41,869 bases of DNA, taken from positions 1 to 41,869 of the forward strand of contig NZ_NFOE01000034.1 in NCBI RefSeq assembly GCF_002179635.1. The letters are read 5' to 3'. This DNA is from Campylobacter jejuni. Its GTDB lineage: Bacteria > Campylobacterota > Campylobacteria > Campylobacterales > Campylobacteraceae. Positions 1 to 10,127 of the stretch are shown here, in pieces. Each line of letters begins with the position of its first letter. The stretch's first letter is position 1. The position numbers were made by a program, and so were the translations under genes. The notes under the pieces were generated by a model. That model did not search any database. It saw only the letters and a list, made by a program, of their open reading frames with translations, and was not told the origin of the DNA.

Positions 1-129
1 TTGCAAGTACTTTATAATAAAGCTAATGAGTATTATATAAAACTTGATGCAGCTAGAGCATTACATCAATACAAATACGATGATGAGCATAGAATGAAAT
101 TATATTTAAGTGGTGGGGTGTATTTTTAA
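1..129 (+). CDS. C-terminal fragment of a probable outer-membrane beta-barrel protein
   Basis: An open frame enters from the left edge and ends at TAA 127-129, giving the last 42 residues. They end in GGVYF, with alternating polar and aromatic residues and a C-terminal phenylalanine. That is the usual signature of an outer-membrane barrel recognised by the BAM complex. TonB-dependent receptors are one family ending this way, but nothing seen distinguishes between families. Only the 3' end is present, so the function cannot be named. A separate promoter follows it, so it is probably not co-transcribed with the next gene. Confidence 0.45.
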   Translation: MQVLYNKANEYYIKLDAARALHQYKYDDEHRMKLYLSGGVYF

Positions 130-164
130 AATTTAAAACTTTAAAATATAAACTATAACTTTGC

Positions 165-170
165 TATAAT
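165..170 (+). promoter_or_regulatory. -10 box (TATAAT) for the TrkA-C/aroB operon
   Basis: A perfect TATAAT lies 25 bases before the ATG at 196 in an AT-rich run, without a clear -35. This is the normal Campylobacter sigma-70 arrangement. The Shine-Dalgarno AGAGG is at 186-190. Confidence 0.6.
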
Positions 171-195
171 TATATTTTGTATTTTAGAGGTATAA

Positions 196-1602
196 ATGAA
201 TAAAATTTTATTATTAGCTGATGGAGTTTATGCGAAAGATTTTTTGAAGAAAATTCATAGTAATAAAACCTTCAAAGAATCTTTGAGTGTTGTTTATTAT
301 AATGATGAAAGTGTGGATTTAAGTTTAGAGAATGAACAAATTTCTTTTTATAAGTTCGATCCTACAAGTTTGGTTAAGTTAGAAAATTTGCTAAAGGAAA
401 ATTTCCATCAAGCTATTATTTATATGCAAGATGAGGCTGATATGCTAGCTTGCTATAAAAATTTAAGAAAATTACATTCAAGATTAAATATAGTTATTAT
501 GGATTTATGGAATAGCCATATTGATGATAATTTTTGCGAAGTGATTAACATCTATGATACTTTAAGCACAAGGCTAACAGGTTGTATGGATAATATGCCA
601 TCAACTGCTCAATTTATAGGACTTGGGCAAGGTGAGATTATGGAGGTTAGAATTCCTGCAGGATCAAGCTTTGCTTATAGACATATAAGCTCTATTAGTC
701 AAAAGCGCTTTAAAATTGTAATGGTTTATAGAAATAATGAATTTATCCTAGCTAGACCTGGGCTTATTTTGATGCCAAATGATAGTATTTTGATCGTAGG
801 CGATCCTAAAGTTTTGCAAAGTGTTTTTACTAATGTTAAAACAAGCTTGGGACGTTTTCCATCGCCTTTTGGAGACAATATACTTTGTATTATAGATATG
901 AAAAAAATGAGTGAATTTGCTATAGAAAAACTTATTTTTGCAAGCTTGCTTTTGCATATAAGGATTAATAGTAAAAAGCTTTATTTTAAAGTGATTAATC
1001 CTACTTTAAATCCTATGTATTACAAGCTTAAAGCTTTGCATAAAAATAGTATTGAAGTAATATTTGATTTTATAAATACCAATATAAAAAATACTAAACC
1101 TTTTGTGGAAAATACTAGTATAGGCTTGATGATAGTTGAAGATTATCTTTTTGAAAAAGAAAAAAACTTTCTTTTTACTTTGAAAATTCCAATACTTAAA
1201 GCTGGTAGAGGTGATTTCGCAGATTTAAAATCTTCGGTAGTTTTAAGTTCAAATTTTGAAGATGTGGAAGGTATTGCATCAATTATGCTTGATTTTAATA
1301 AACAAATTCAATTAGGACTTTCTTTATACTATTATGCTTTAAAATTAAATAAAGCAGAAATTTTTGAATATCGCCAATACTTCGAAAGTCTTTCAAAACT
1401 TCATGATGAAAAATTACTTTTAATAGAAGAAAATGAACATAATCCTATTAATAACTTTTCTTATAAGCAAAATATATTGCATTTTGTACCATTTAATGAA
1501 AAAATTTTAGGTAGTAATTTCAATAAAATTTTAAAAACAGATTTAAATACGATATATTATAAGATGAATAAAAATTATCAATTATTTATACCATCACTGT
1601 GA
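196..1602 (+). CDS. TrkA C-terminal (RCK_C) domain protein of unknown function
   Basis: The 468-residue soluble protein has an N-terminal Rossmann-like region (about 1-110, starting [10 protein letters not shown]) that lacks a clean GxGxxG nucleotide motif. It is followed by a recognisable TrkA-C/RCK_C domain at about 140-220 ([10 protein letters not shown], then [19 protein letters not shown]). The last 240 residues match nothing I recognise. RCK_C domains bind ligands and regulate K+ channels and transporters in other proteins. The gene is first in an operon with aroB and an MscS channel; from memory a similar protein precedes aroB in Helicobacter pylori. A cytoplasmic ion- or nucleotide-sensing role is inference. 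It has a good RBS (AGAGG) and a gap of only 7 bases to aroB. Confidence 0.75.
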   Translation: MNKILLLADGVYAKDFLKKIHSNKTFKESLSVVYYNDESVDLSLENEQISFYKFDPTSLVKLENLLKENFHQAIIYMQDEADMLACYKNLRKLHSRLNIVIMDLWNSHIDDNFCEVINIYDTLSTRLTGCMDNMPSTAQFIGLGQGEIMEVRIPAGSSFAYRHISSISQKRFKIVMVYRNNEFILARPGLILMPNDSILIVGDPKVLQSVFTNVKTSLGRFPSPFGDNILCIIDMKKMSEFAIEKLIFASLLLHIRINSKKLYFKVINPTLNPMYYKLKALHKNSIEVIFDFINTNIKNTKPFVENTSIGLMIVEDYLFEKEKNFLFTLKIPILKAGRGDFADLKSSVVLSSNFEDVEGIASIMLDFNKQIQLGLSLYYYALKLNKAEIFEYRQYFESLSKLHDEKLLLIEENEHNPINNFSYKQNILHFVPFNEKILGSNFNKILKTDLNTIYYKMNKNYQLFIPSL

Positions 1603-1609
1603 GAAAATA

Positions 1610-2668
1610 ATGCAAGTTAAGGTAAATTTAGATAAAAATACAAGTTATAATGTCTATATAAATGAGTTAGAAAAGTTGAATTTTGATACTAAAGTAGTGA
1701 TTTTGACTAATGAATTAGTAGCAAAATTACATTTAGGTATGCTTTTAGAAAAAATTAAAGCTAAAGAACTTTTTATCATAAAAATTAAAGATGGTGAAGA
1801 GTATAAAAATTTACAAACTATAGAATATATCTTAGATCAGATGTGTGCATATAAACTAGATAGAAAAAGCTTGCTTATAAGCTTTGGTGGAGGGGTGATC
1901 TCTGATATGGGTGGTTTTGTAGCAAGCATATACCAAAGAGGGATAGAATTTATCAATATCCCTACAACTTTACTAGCTTGCGTGGATGCAAGTGTGGGTG
2001 GTAAAACCGGAGTGAATAATAAATTTGGCAAAAACTTAATAGGTACTTTTTATCAACCAAAAGCAGTGTATTGCGAGAGTAAGTTTTTAAAAACTTTACC
2101 TTCGAGAGAACTAGCTGCGGGTATGGCTGAATTTATTAAAATGGCTGTGGTTTTTGATAAGGAAATTTTACCTTTTTTGGAAAGTTTAGACGAGGATAAA
2201 TTTTTAAATACTAAATTAGATGATATTATTTTAGCTCAAATCATCCAAAAAAGTATAGAACTTAAAGCTAATGTGGTTTCACAAGATGAAAAAGAAAGTG
2301 GTTTAAGAATGCTTTTGAACTATGGTCATACTTTTGCTCATGTTATAGAAAATCAAACAGGATATAAAAAGTACTTACATGGTGAAGCTGTGGCTATAGG
2401 TATGAACATGGCAAATATTTTAGCATTAAATTTGGGGTTATTAAGTGAGCAAGAATGCCAAAGAGTGCAAAATTTACTTATGAAATTTAAATTACCTATA
2501 TCTTATAAAATTCCAAATATAGAAGAATTTTATAATGCCTTTTTTTTAGATAAAAAAACACATTTTGAAAAGATTAATTTCGTTTTAGCTTGTGGTCTGG
2601 GAAAAGCTTGTATAAAAAACGATATAATCAAAGAAGATATTTTACGCACTTTAGAGGTGTTTGCATGA
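1610..2668 (+). CDS. aroB: 3-dehydroquinate synthase
   Basis: AroB converts DAHP to 3-dehydroquinate, the second step of the shikimate pathway, using NAD+ and a divalent metal in the cytoplasm. The 352-residue length is normal. Family motifs are clear: [14 protein letters not shown] (NAD-binding glycine-rich segment), [28 protein letters not shown] (a metal-ligand Glu region), and [12 protein letters not shown] and HGEAVAIGM, which carry the two metal-binding histidines. The gene starts 7 bases after the TrkA-C gene, and its TGA overlaps the ATG of the MscS gene (ATGA), so the three are probably translationally coupled. Nothing is missing. Confidence 0.97.
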   Translation: MQVKVNLDKNTSYNVYINELEKLNFDTKVVILTNELVAKLHLGMLLEKIKAKELFIIKIKDGEEYKNLQTIEYILDQMCAYKLDRKSLLISFGGGVISDMGGFVASIYQRGIEFINIPTTLLACVDASVGGKTGVNNKFGKNLIGTFYQPKAVYCESKFLKTLPSRELAAGMAEFIKMAVVFDKEILPFLESLDEDKFLNTKLDDIILAQIIQKSIELKANVVSQDEKESGLRMLLNYGHTFAHVIENQTGYKKYLHGEAVAIGMNMANILALNLGLLSEQECQRVQNLLMKFKLPISYKIPNIEEFYNAFFLDKKTHFEKINFVLACGLGKACIKNDIIKEDILRTLEVFA

Positions 2669-4194
2669 AAAAGATTTTTTTGCTTTTATTTTTATCTTTT
2701 ATAGTGCTTTTAGCACAAGATGATGTAAAACATTTAGAGCAAAAATTAAATGAATTGCATAATAATTTAGCATACAATACCTGGGTGATTAAATATAATA
2801 ATTTTAATATTTATAAAAAAACCCAAGATGAAATTTTAGCTTTAGAAAAAGAAAGTTTAAAGGCTAATGAGCGCAATAAAAGTATTATAGAAAGACAAAT
2901 TTTGATTTTAAAAGAAAGATTAGAGCTTTTAAGTGAGTATAAAAGTGCAAATTTTTCTAAGATGGTTTTAGCGCCTGAAGAAGTTGACAAAATAGATAAA
3001 CTTACCAATCCTTTAGCTATCATTTCAGCGTATTCACATATAAAAAAACTAAGACGTGACAAGGAAGAATATATCAATATTTTAAATAGTTTCAAGCAAA
3101 CTTTAGATGAGCTTATAAAAGAAAATGTTTTGGTAACTGAGATAGCTAAATTAGCTCCTAGTAAAGAATATGATGAGTACTTAAAAGCTTCTAATCAAAT
3201 GGTAAGGGATTTTTCACAGACCTTGCGTTTTGGAGAAATTTCTTATTCTGTATATGAGAAAAAAATTCAAGAAGAAATTGAAAAAACAACTGCTTCTATT
3301 AAAATTCAAGGCGTGAGAGCTTTTAATATAGTTTTGGCTATTATTATAGTTATAGCTATAGCGTTTTTACTTAAATTTATAGCTAGAAAATATATAGGTG
3401 ATAATGATCGCTTTTATACGGCAAATAAAATTATCAATTTTATTAATATTAATGTAATTGTTTTAATTTTGCTTTTTGGATATATTGAAAATATTAGTTA
3501 TTTAGTGACCGTGCTTGGTTTTGCTTCTGCTGGTTTGGCTATTGCTATGAAAGATATGTTTATGTCTATGCTTGGTTGGTGCGTGATAGTTTTTGGTGGG
3601 AGTTTTAGAGTAGGTGATAGAGTTAGAGTTTTTCAAAATAACACGCATTATATTGGTGATATAATTGATATTTCATTTTTAAGAATAACTTTATATGAAG
3701 ATATTTCTTTGCTAACTTATACAGATAATAGAAGAAGTGGTAGAATAATTTTTATCCCAAATAATTTCATTTTTACTAATCTTATATCAAATTATACTCA
3801 TCATGGTATGAAGACAGTTTGGGATGGACTTGATATTACTTTGACTTTTGATTCAAACCACCAAAAAGCTTTAGAGATAGTAGAAGAAATTATCACAAAA
3901 GCTTCTAAAGGCTATACAAAATTAGCAAAAGAATCTATGAGTAAATTAAGAAATGAATATAGTATTAGAAATCCTAAGGTTGAGCCTAGGTTTTTTACAT
4001 TTTTAGAAGGTTATGGTATGAGAATTTCTACTTGGTATATGACAAATTCTTATGCGGCCTTGGTTTTAAGAAGTAATATAAGTAAAGAGATTATCAATGA
4101 ATTTAACAAACATGATGATATAAAAATAGCTTACCCATCGCAAAATTTATATATGGCAAAACATGAATTTATAGAAAACAAGGAAGATGTTTGA
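2665..4194 (+). CDS. MscS-family mechanosensitive channel
   Basis: The protein is a 509-residue inner-membrane channel of the MscS superfamily. The ATG at 2665 is preferred over an upstream in-frame ATG at 2590, because 2665 has an AGAGGTG Shine-Dalgarno, overlaps the aroB stop, and gives a clean signal peptide ([18 protein letters not shown]). A long, charged, helical periplasmic region (about 20-210) comes next, then membrane segments around 220-245 and 265-330. The last carries the pore-type sequence [22 protein letters not shown], and a beta domain (GDRVRV...) follows. The extended N-terminal region suggests a larger MscS variant. It probably releases solutes on hypo-osmotic shock, though its gating properties cannot be read from sequence. 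It overlaps mtaB by 4 bases. Confidence 0.9.
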   Translation: MKKIFLLLFLSFIVLLAQDDVKHLEQKLNELHNNLAYNTWVIKYNNFNIYKKTQDEILALEKESLKANERNKSIIERQILILKERLELLSEYKSANFSKMVLAPEEVDKIDKLTNPLAIISAYSHIKKLRRDKEEYINILNSFKQTLDELIKENVLVTEIAKLAPSKEYDEYLKASNQMVRDFSQTLRFGEISYSVYEKKIQEEIEKTTASIKIQGVRAFNIVLAIIIVIAIAFLLKFIARKYIGDNDRFYTANKIINFININVIVLILLFGYIENISYLVTVLGFASAGLAIAMKDMFMSMLGWCVIVFGGSFRVGDRVRVFQNNTHYIGDIIDISFLRITLYEDISLLTYTDNRRSGRIIFIPNNFIFTNLISNYTHHGMKTVWDGLDITLTFDSNHQKALEIVEEIITKASKGYTKLAKESMSKLRNEYSIRNPKVEPRFFTFLEGYGMRISTWYMTNSYAALVLRSNISKEIINEFNKHDDIKIAYPSQNLYMAKHEFIENKEDV

Positions 4195-5447
4195 AAAAAA
4201 AGATATATTTTAAAACTTTTGGTTGTAGAACTAATATTTATGATACGCAATTATTAAAAACTTATATTAAAGACCATGATATTACACAAAACGAGCAAGA
4301 AGCTGATGTAATAGTGATAAATTCTTGTACGGTTACAAATGGTGCTGATAGTGGGCTTAGAAGTTATATTAATGGTGTAAAAAAAAATGGAGTTAAGGTT
4401 ATACTTACAGGTTGTGGTGCTGTGAGTAAGGGAAAGGATTTTTTTGATAAGAAAGAAATTTTTGGAGTTTTAGGAGCTTCTAATAAAGATAAAATTAATG
4501 AGTTAATCTCGCAAGATAAAGCCTTTTATGAGCTTGGAAATTTGCACTTTATCGATACAAAAATCGTAAGTAATTATGAAAATCACACTAAAGCTTTTGT
4601 GAAAATTCAAGAAGGATGTGACTTTGCTTGTAGTTATTGTATAATCCCAAGTGTTAGGGGTAAATCAAGAAGCGTGCTAAGTGAGGAAATAATAAAACAA
4701 ATCAAACTTTTGGCTCAAAATGGCTATAGTGAAGTAGTTTTAACGGGTACTAATATAGGAAGTTATGGTTTAAAAGATAAAACTACGCTTGGAAAATTAT
4801 TACAAGAAATAGGTAAGATTAGTGGTATAAAAAGAGTAAGGCTTGGGAGTTTGGAGCCTGCTCAAATTGATGAGAGTTTTAAAGAAATTTTAGATGAACC
4901 TTGGCTTGAAAAGCATTTGCATATTGCCCTGCAGCACACTCATGAAAAAATGCTACGCATAATGCGTAGAAGATCACATACACAAAATGATTTAGCATTG
5001 TTTAATGAGTTAAGTCAAAAAGGTTTTGCTTTAGGGACAGACTTTATCGTAGCACACCCTGGAGAAAGTGAGTTAATATGGCAAGAAGCTTTAGAAAATT
5101 TCAAACAGTTTAAACTTACGCATATTCATGCTTTTATTTTCTCACCACGTGATGGAACACATTCTGCTTCTATGAGTGAGCGAATTAATGGTGAAATAGC
5201 CAAAGAAAGATTAAATATTTTAAAAGATATAGTCGCACAAAATAATTATGAGTTTAGAAAAAATCAAAAAGATACTTTAGAAATTTTAGTAGAAAGTAAA
5301 AAAGATGGTTTTTATGAAGGCTATGATCAATTTTTTAATAAAATCAAAATTACAAGCAAAGAAGATATTGCTAAACAATGGATAAGCATTGAAAAGTATG
5401 AATGCAAAGAAGATTGTAACTATGTAAGGTTAGAGAATGAAAAATAA
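4191..5447 (+). CDS. mtaB: MiaB-like tRNA methylthiotransferase (MtaB type)
   Basis: A radical-SAM methylthiotransferase, expected to convert t6A to ms2t6A at position 37 of ANN-decoding tRNAs. The 418-residue protein has the N-terminal UPF0004 domain with cluster-binding cysteines (FGCRTN, NSCTVTN, TGCG). The radical-SAM Cx3Cx2C motif is at C143, C147 and C150 (CDFACSYC). A short TRAM-like tail follows, where a substrate-binding beta domain is expected. The start is TTG at 4191, overlapping the MscS stop, with AAGGAAG at 4180-4186. MtaB is preferred over MiaB or RimO because of the FGCRTN N-terminus and family resemblance. Its 3' end overlaps the next gene by 11 bases. Confidence 0.85.
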   Translation: MKKKIYFKTFGCRTNIYDTQLLKTYIKDHDITQNEQEADVIVINSCTVTNGADSGLRSYINGVKKNGVKVILTGCGAVSKGKDFFDKKEIFGVLGASNKDKINELISQDKAFYELGNLHFIDTKIVSNYENHTKAFVKIQEGCDFACSYCIIPSVRGKSRSVLSEEIIKQIKLLAQNGYSEVVLTGTNIGSYGLKDKTTLGKLLQEIGKISGIKRVRLGSLEPAQIDESFKEILDEPWLEKHLHIALQHTHEKMLRIMRRRSHTQNDLALFNELSQKGFALGTDFIVAHPGESELIWQEALENFKQFKLTHIHAFIFSPRDGTHSASMSERINGEIAKERLNILKDIVAQNNYEFRKNQKDTLEILVESKKDGFYEGYDQFFNKIKITSKEDIAKQWISIEKYECKEDCNYVRLENEK

Positions 5448-7035
5448 AAAGATTATCTTAGCTTCATTTTTATTGCTTTGTGTTTTTGTAGTAGTTGCGT
5501 TTATAAAAAATCAACCTGATTATATTAGCAAGGCTGCTTATGAAGAGCTTTTAGAACAAAATTTAATCCAAAAAGCTATAATAGAAAATAATGAAATATT
5601 ATTAAAAAGCAAAGAAGGAAATTTTTTAATCGCTAAAGATGTAGTGGATTTAAATGCTTTGTGGCAAAAAATTCCTTTAGAATATGCTAAAGATTATAAT
5701 TTAAGCGAGTTTTTTTTGATATTTATTTTACTTGCTTTTCTTATAAGTTTTTTACTCTTTCTTAATAAAAAAAACAAAGATAGACAAAATTTACTTTCTT
5801 TAGAAAAAAATATTTTAGAAAAAAATGAACAAAATAACACCATACAAGATGTGGTAAGTGAAGTTAAATTTAAAGATGTAGCAGGGGTTGATGAGGCTAA
5901 GGTAGAGCTTTTGGAAATCGTTGATTTTTTAAAAAATCCACAAAAATATAAAGATTTTGGTGTGAAAATGCCAAAAGGGGTTTTACTGGTAGGTCCTCCT
6001 GGAGTGGGTAAAACTTTGATAGCAAAAGCTGTAGCAGGCGAGGCTGGGGTACCATTTTTTTATCAAAGCGGGGCTAGCTTTGTAGAAATTTATGTAGGTA
6101 TGGGTGCAAAAAGGGTTAGAGAACTTTTTTTAAAAGCTAAATCAAAAGCTCCAAGTATTATTTTTATAGATGAAATTGATGCAGTTGGTAAAAGCAGGGG
6201 GGATTTTTCTAATGTAGAAAGAGATAATACTCTAAATCAGCTTTTAACTCAAATGGATGGATTTGAGGATAATAGCGGTGTTATAGTAATGGCTGCTACA
6301 AATAAAATCGATCTTATGGATAATGCACTATTAAGATCGGGGCGTTTTGATAGAAGAATTTTTATATCATTACCTGATTTTAAAGATAGAATGTATATTT
6401 TACAAAATTATATGAAAGAAAAAAAATCTAGTGTAGATTTAGAAAAAATCGCAAAAGCTAGCGTGGGTTTTAGCGGAGCAGCCTTAGAAACTTTGGTTAA
6501 CGAGGCGGCCATTAATGCCATAAGAAGAAAATCAGATTTAATAGAAGAAAATGATTTTTTTGCGGTATTGAATAAAGTTTTAATGGGTAAAAAAAAGATT
6601 TTCTCATTGAGTGATAAGGAAAGAAAAATTCAAGCCACATATCAAGCAGCTAAAGCTTTGTGTGCTTTTTATTTTGACGTTAAATTTGAAAAAATTACCC
6701 TAATAGAAGATAGATTTAAAGAGTATGAAAATACCATCAAATCAAAATCAGAATTATTGAACAAAATAAAAGTTTTTTTAGCAGGTTCGATTGCTATGGA
6801 GCTTATTTTTAATGAAAGTTACACTAATGCACAAAGCGATCTTTTAAAAGTTAAAGAATTACTCGCTTTTATGGAAACTTTTGCTATGGCAAATGAGGGT
6901 TTATTGCAAGAGCAAAAGCATGAAGTGAAAGAATTTTTAGAATTAATGAAAGAAAAAGTAGTGAGATTAGCTAGTATTCTTTTGGAAAATGAAAAAATAG
7001 AAAAACAAGATGTAGAAAAAATCATAATGGAGTAA
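5437..7035 (+). CDS. FtsH-like AAA+ ATPase with inactivated zinc-protease motif
   Basis: The 532-residue membrane AAA+ protein is built like FtsH: a membrane segment at about 6-23, a short periplasmic domain, a second segment at about 92-109, and the AAA+ module. That module has Walker A GPPGVGKT at 186-193, pore loop around FVEIYVG, Walker B IIFIDEID at 241-248 and the arginine-finger region RSGRFDRR at 300-307. The C-terminal peptidase-like domain is present, but the HEAGH zinc site reads YQAAK at 402-406, so both histidines and the catalytic glutamate are lost. A candidate third ligand, D468, remains. It is therefore probably an ATP-driven unfoldase or adaptor, not a protease. A canonical FtsH is expected elsewhere in the genome. 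From memory an FtsH-like gene occupies the same place after aroB, mscS and the miaB-like gene in H. pylori. Confidence 0.9.
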   Translation: MKNKKIILASFLLLCVFVVVAFIKNQPDYISKAAYEELLEQNLIQKAIIENNEILLKSKEGNFLIAKDVVDLNALWQKIPLEYAKDYNLSEFFLIFILLAFLISFLLFLNKKNKDRQNLLSLEKNILEKNEQNNTIQDVVSEVKFKDVAGVDEAKVELLEIVDFLKNPQKYKDFGVKMPKGVLLVGPPGVGKTLIAKAVAGEAGVPFFYQSGASFVEIYVGMGAKRVRELFLKAKSKAPSIIFIDEIDAVGKSRGDFSNVERDNTLNQLLTQMDGFEDNSGVIVMAATNKIDLMDNALLRSGRFDRRIFISLPDFKDRMYILQNYMKEKKSSVDLEKIAKASVGFSGAALETLVNEAAINAIRRKSDLIEENDFFAVLNKVLMGKKKIFSLSDKERKIQATYQAAKALCAFYFDVKFEKITLIEDRFKEYENTIKSKSELLNKIKVFLAGSIAMELIFNESYTNAQSDLLKVKELLAFMETFAMANEGLLQEQKHEVKEFLELMKEKVVRLASILLENEKIEKQDVEKIIME

Positions 7036-7037
7036 AA

Positions 7038-7565
7038 ATGGTAAAAATAGGAATTTTAGTGCTTTCAGATAGAGCAAGTAGTGGAGTTTATGAAGATAAA
7101 TCTGGAGTAGAGATAGAAAAAATTTTAGATTCTTATATAAAAAATGAAAAAAGCTTTTATTATGAGCTAATTCCTGATGAGTATGATTTAATCATAGAAA
7201 AATTAGCTTATTTAGCTGATGAAGTAAAATGTGATTTGATTTTTACTACAGGAGGTACAGGGCCTGCTTTGCGTGATGTGACACCAGAAGCAACACAAGC
7301 AGTGTGTGATAAAATGCTTCCAGGTTTTGGAGAGCTAATGCGTGCAAAAAGCTTAGAATATGTGCCAACGGCTATACTTTCAAGACAAAGCGCAGGTATA
7401 AAAGGAAAATCATTGATTATTAACTTACCGGGTAATCCAAAAGCTATAAGAGAATGTATTGAACCTATATTTCCTGCTATACCTTATTGTGTGGATTTAA
7501 TAGGCGGAGCTTATATTGAAAATAATGAAGAAGTAATTTCTGTATTTAGACCAAAGAAAAAGTAA
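7038..7565 (+). CDS. mog: Molybdopterin adenylyltransferase
   Basis: Mog/MogA activates molybdopterin by adenylylation before molybdate insertion. The 175-residue protein is a single MoCF-binding domain with TTGGTGPALRDVTPEAT and the C-terminal LPGNPKAI signature. The start ATG at 7038 has GGAG at 7029-7032, inside the end of the FtsH-like gene. It is the last gene of the operon, and its stop codon lies inside the terminator hairpin. Molybdenum cofactor is needed for formate dehydrogenase, nitrate reductase and similar enzymes. A MoaB assignment is possible but less likely given the TTGGTGPALRDVTPEAT match. Confidence 0.9.
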   Translation: MVKIGILVLSDRASSGVYEDKSGVEIEKILDSYIKNEKSFYYELIPDEYDLIIEKLAYLADEVKCDLIFTTGGTGPALRDVTPEATQAVCDKMLPGFGELMRAKSLEYVPTAILSRQSAGIKGKSLIINLPGNPKAIRECIEPIFPAIPYCVDLIGGAYIENNEEVISVFRPKKK

Positions 7566-7584
7566 GTCTAGTTAGACTTACTTT
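7559..7584. terminator. Bidirectional terminator between mog and rhodanese genes
   Basis: A perfect 12-bp inverted repeat (AAAGTAAGTCTA, 2-base centre GT, TAGACTTACTTT) spans the 12-bp gap between two convergent genes. Runs of A and T at both ends provide the U tract in each direction. Both stop codons lie inside the stem. Confidence 0.8.
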
Positions 7585-7952
7585 GAGGTTTCATAGCCTT
7601 GTGATAAAAGTGCGTTCATACCACCTTTTAAATTAGTAACTTCTATACCATTTTGATCTAATAAAGCAGAAGCTTTAGCACTTCTTGCTCCACTTCTACA
7701 AACTATAGCAATAGGTTTTTTACTTGAAATCTTTTTAATTTCCTCGACGAAATTTTTATTAATACTGCCATCTTCATTATAAAAGCTAATTTTAATGGCA
7801 TTTTTTATTATGCCAGTTTGTGCCCATTCGCTAGGTTTTCTTACATCAATTACTTGATAATTTTCCAAAATATCCGCATTAATATCGATATTTTTAACTT
7901 CTGCTAAAACAAAACTAACACAAAGTGTTAAAGATAAAAATATTTTTTTCAT
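7578..7952 (-). CDS. Exported rhodanese-domain protein
   Basis: The single-domain rhodanese of 124 residues has an N-terminal signal peptide (MKKIFLSLTLCVSFVLAE), so it is probably periplasmic. The active-site loop is CRSGARS, with the catalytic cysteine expected to carry a persulfide. The ATG at 7952 is chosen over the TTG two codons upstream, because the AAGAAGG Shine-Dalgarno abuts the TTG but sits about 6 bases from the ATG. It follows a cytoplasmic paralogue after 2 bases and ends at the shared terminator. The physiological sulfur substrate is unknown. Confidence 0.85.
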   Translation of the reverse strand: MKKIFLSLTLCVSFVLAEVKNIDINADILENYQVIDVRKPSEWAQTGIIKNAIKISFYNEDGSINKNFVEEIKKISSKKPIAIVCRSGARSAKASALLDQNGIEVTNLKGGMNALLSQGYETSK

Positions 7953-7954
7953 AA

Positions 7955-8290
7955 TCAACCTTCTTTTTTTGTAGCTTCATAACCTTGCGATAAAAGTGCT
8001 ACCATGCCACCGTCTAGATTAGTGCATTCTATATCTAGGGTATCTTCTATCATCACAGCAGTATGTTTGCTTCTTGAGCCTGTAGCACATACAAAGGCTA
8101 TGTTTTTATTTTGATAATCTGCTTTTTCTTTAAACTCTTGGATGAAATTTTCATTCATAAAGCCATTATCATCGCAAAGTGCGATGAGTATAGCTTCTTT
8201 TATAACCCCGCTTTTCCATTCGCTTGGGGTTCTTACATCTATAATGCAAAACTCGTGCAAAATATCTTTAGAAATAGCTATATTTTTCAT
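7955..8290 (-). CDS. Cytoplasmic rhodanese-domain protein
   Basis: The protein is a 111-residue single-domain rhodanese without a signal peptide. The loop CATGSRS contains the predicted catalytic cysteine. Its ATG overlaps the htpG TGA (ATGA). It shares the [13 protein letters not shown] and LLSQGYE segments with the exported rhodanese downstream, so the pair looks like an old tandem duplication in which one copy gained or kept a signal peptide. It probably moves sulfane sulfur; the acceptor is unknown. Confidence 0.85.
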   Translation of the reverse strand: MKNIAISKDILHEFCIIDVRTPSEWKSGVIKEAILIALCDDNGFMNENFIQEFKEKADYQNKNIAFVCATGSRSKHTAVMIEDTLDIECTNLDGGMVALLSQGYEATKKEG

Positions 8291-10116
8291 TTTTCTAAAG
8301 CCTTGGAAACGATTTTGCTTAAGGCATTGTTGAATTCGCTAGGGTTGTCTATACCCATACCTTCGCTAAGTTTAGCCATATTTAAAAGAATATGTGCCAT
8401 TTCATTAGCTAAGGTATCATTCTCTTTTAAGGCTTTTAAAATTTCATGATTAGGATTGATTTCAAGTATAGGTTTAACTTGCTGTTCTTGCCCCATTTGT
8501 TTAAGAATTTGTTGCATAGCAAAATCAGGTTTATTTTGATCATAAACAATACAACTTGGACTATTTGAAAGTCTTTGGCTAAGTTTTACCTCTTCAACTT
8601 CATCTTTTAAAACTTCTTTTATTTTGATGAGTAAGCTTGCAAATTCAGCCTTTTGTTCTTCGCTAGTTTCTTCGCTAGCTAGATGGTTAATAGCACTAAA
8701 TTTTAAGCCTTCAAATTCATTCATCATAGGCATAACTATGGTATCAATTTCCTCATCAAGTAATAAAACATTGATATTTTTTTGTTTATAGCTTTCAAGA
8801 AGTGGAGAATTTCTTAATAATTTTTCATTTTTTCCACTAATATAAAAAATTTCATTTTGACCTTCAGCTAGGTTTTGTTTATACTCTTCAAGATCAATTA
8901 ATTCTTCTTTATTTGAGTTTTTAAAGTATAAAAGCTTAGCTATAGCGTCTTTATTTTCGCCAAAACCATATAAACCTTCTTTTAAAACTTTTCCAAAATT
9001 CTCATGAAATTTAAGATAGTTTTCTTTATCTTTTTCTTTGAATTTTTTAAGTTCTGCTAGGATTTTTTTAACACTTGCTTCTTGAACGCTTTTTAAGATT
9101 TTATTTTCTTGTAAGATTTCACGACTTACATTAAGCGGTAAATCTTCTACATCAATAATCCCGCGTACAAATCTTAAATAAGTTGGTAATAATTCTTTAT
9201 CATCATCACTTATAAAAACTCTTTTTACATAAAGTTTTAAACCACTTTTATAATCTACTCTATATAAATCAAATGGAGCTTGTGCGGGTATAAAGAATAA
9301 AGAATTATACTCTATAGAACCTTCAGCTTTTGTGTGGATATAAAGCATAGGTTTATTTGAGTCATGAAAGTTTTGCTCATAAAATCTTTCATAATCTTCA
9401 GCTTTTAAACTTGCTTTATTTTGTCTCCATAAAGCACTTGCTGTATTAATTTGAGTATTTTTTAATTCTCTTTTAGGTTCTTTTTCGCCTTCTTCTAATG
9501 GTAAATATTCTTCTTTTTCCATAAAAATAGGAAATTGTATGTGATTTGAGTATTTTTCTACTATGCTTTCAATACGGTATGAGTTTAAAAATTCTTCATC
9601 TTTTAAATGCAAGGTTATACAAGTGCCTTGCTCATCTTTATTTGCATCTTCTATTTCATAACCACTAGCATCAGAAGTCCAAAGATAAGCTTTATTATCT
9701 AATGCTTTTTTGCTTAATACTTCTATTTTAGAAGCTACCATAAAAGCAGAGTAAAAGCCTACACCAAATTGTCCTATAAGCTGAGAGTCTTTTTTAGCAT
9801 CTCCGCTTAAATTTTCTAAAAAGCTTTTTGTACCGCTTTTAGCAATGGTTCCAAGGTGATTGATTAAATCTTCTTTATTCATACCTATACCATTATCGCT
9901 TATGGTTAGGGTTTTTGCTTCTTGATTGAAGTTGATTTGAATTTTTGGTTCAAATTTTAAATTTTTATAAGCATCATCACTCACGCTTAAATAACTAAGT
10001 TTGTCAAGTGCGTCGCTTGCATTAGAAATAAGCTCTCTTAAAAAAATTTCTTTGTTTGAATACAAAGAATGAATCATAAGTTGTAAAAGTTGATTAACTT
10101 CAGTTTGAAATTGCAT
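8287..10116 (-). CDS. htpG: Hsp90-family chaperone HtpG
   Basis: HtpG is the bacterial Hsp90, an ATP-dependent cytosolic chaperone. The 609-residue length is typical. The N-terminal GHKL ATPase shows [13 protein letters not shown] (Mg/ATP-binding Asn), [14 protein letters not shown] and [13 protein letters not shown], followed by the middle domain (with [12 protein letters not shown]) and a C-terminal dimerisation domain. The start ATG at 10116 has a strong AAGGAGA Shine-Dalgarno. The gene lies 11 bases after crcB in the long minus-strand run and overlaps the rhodanese start. No separate heat-shock operator was seen just upstream, so expression may come mostly from the operon. Confidence 0.97.
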   Translation of the reverse strand: MQFQTEVNQLLQLMIHSLYSNKEIFLRELISNASDALDKLSYLSVSDDAYKNLKFEPKIQINFNQEAKTLTISDNGIGMNKEDLINHLGTIAKSGTKSFLENLSGDAKKDSQLIGQFGVGFYSAFMVASKIEVLSKKALDNKAYLWTSDASGYEIEDANKDEQGTCITLHLKDEEFLNSYRIESIVEKYSNHIQFPIFMEKEEYLPLEEGEKEPKRELKNTQINTASALWRQNKASLKAEDYERFYEQNFHDSNKPMLYIHTKAEGSIEYNSLFFIPAQAPFDLYRVDYKSGLKLYVKRVFISDDDKELLPTYLRFVRGIIDVEDLPLNVSREILQENKILKSVQEASVKKILAELKKFKEKDKENYLKFHENFGKVLKEGLYGFGENKDAIAKLLYFKNSNKEELIDLEEYKQNLAEGQNEIFYISGKNEKLLRNSPLLESYKQKNINVLLLDEEIDTIVMPMMNEFEGLKFSAINHLASEETSEEQKAEFASLLIKIKEVLKDEVEEVKLSQRLSNSPSCIVYDQNKPDFAMQQILKQMGQEQQVKPILEINPNHEILKALKENDTLANEMAHILLNMAKLSEGMGIDNPSEFNNALSKIVSKALEK

Positions 10117-10127
10117 TTATATCTCCT

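Noticed and set aside
2590..2664. Upstream in-frame start giving a 534-residue MscS protein
   Set aside because: The extra 25 residues lie inside aroB, are charged, and would hide the signal peptide. ATG 2665 has the Shine-Dalgarno and the ATGA overlap.
8111..8449. 112-codon plus-strand ORF across the rhodanese and htpG junction
   Set aside because: It is antisense to two confidently identified genes, with no start signals.
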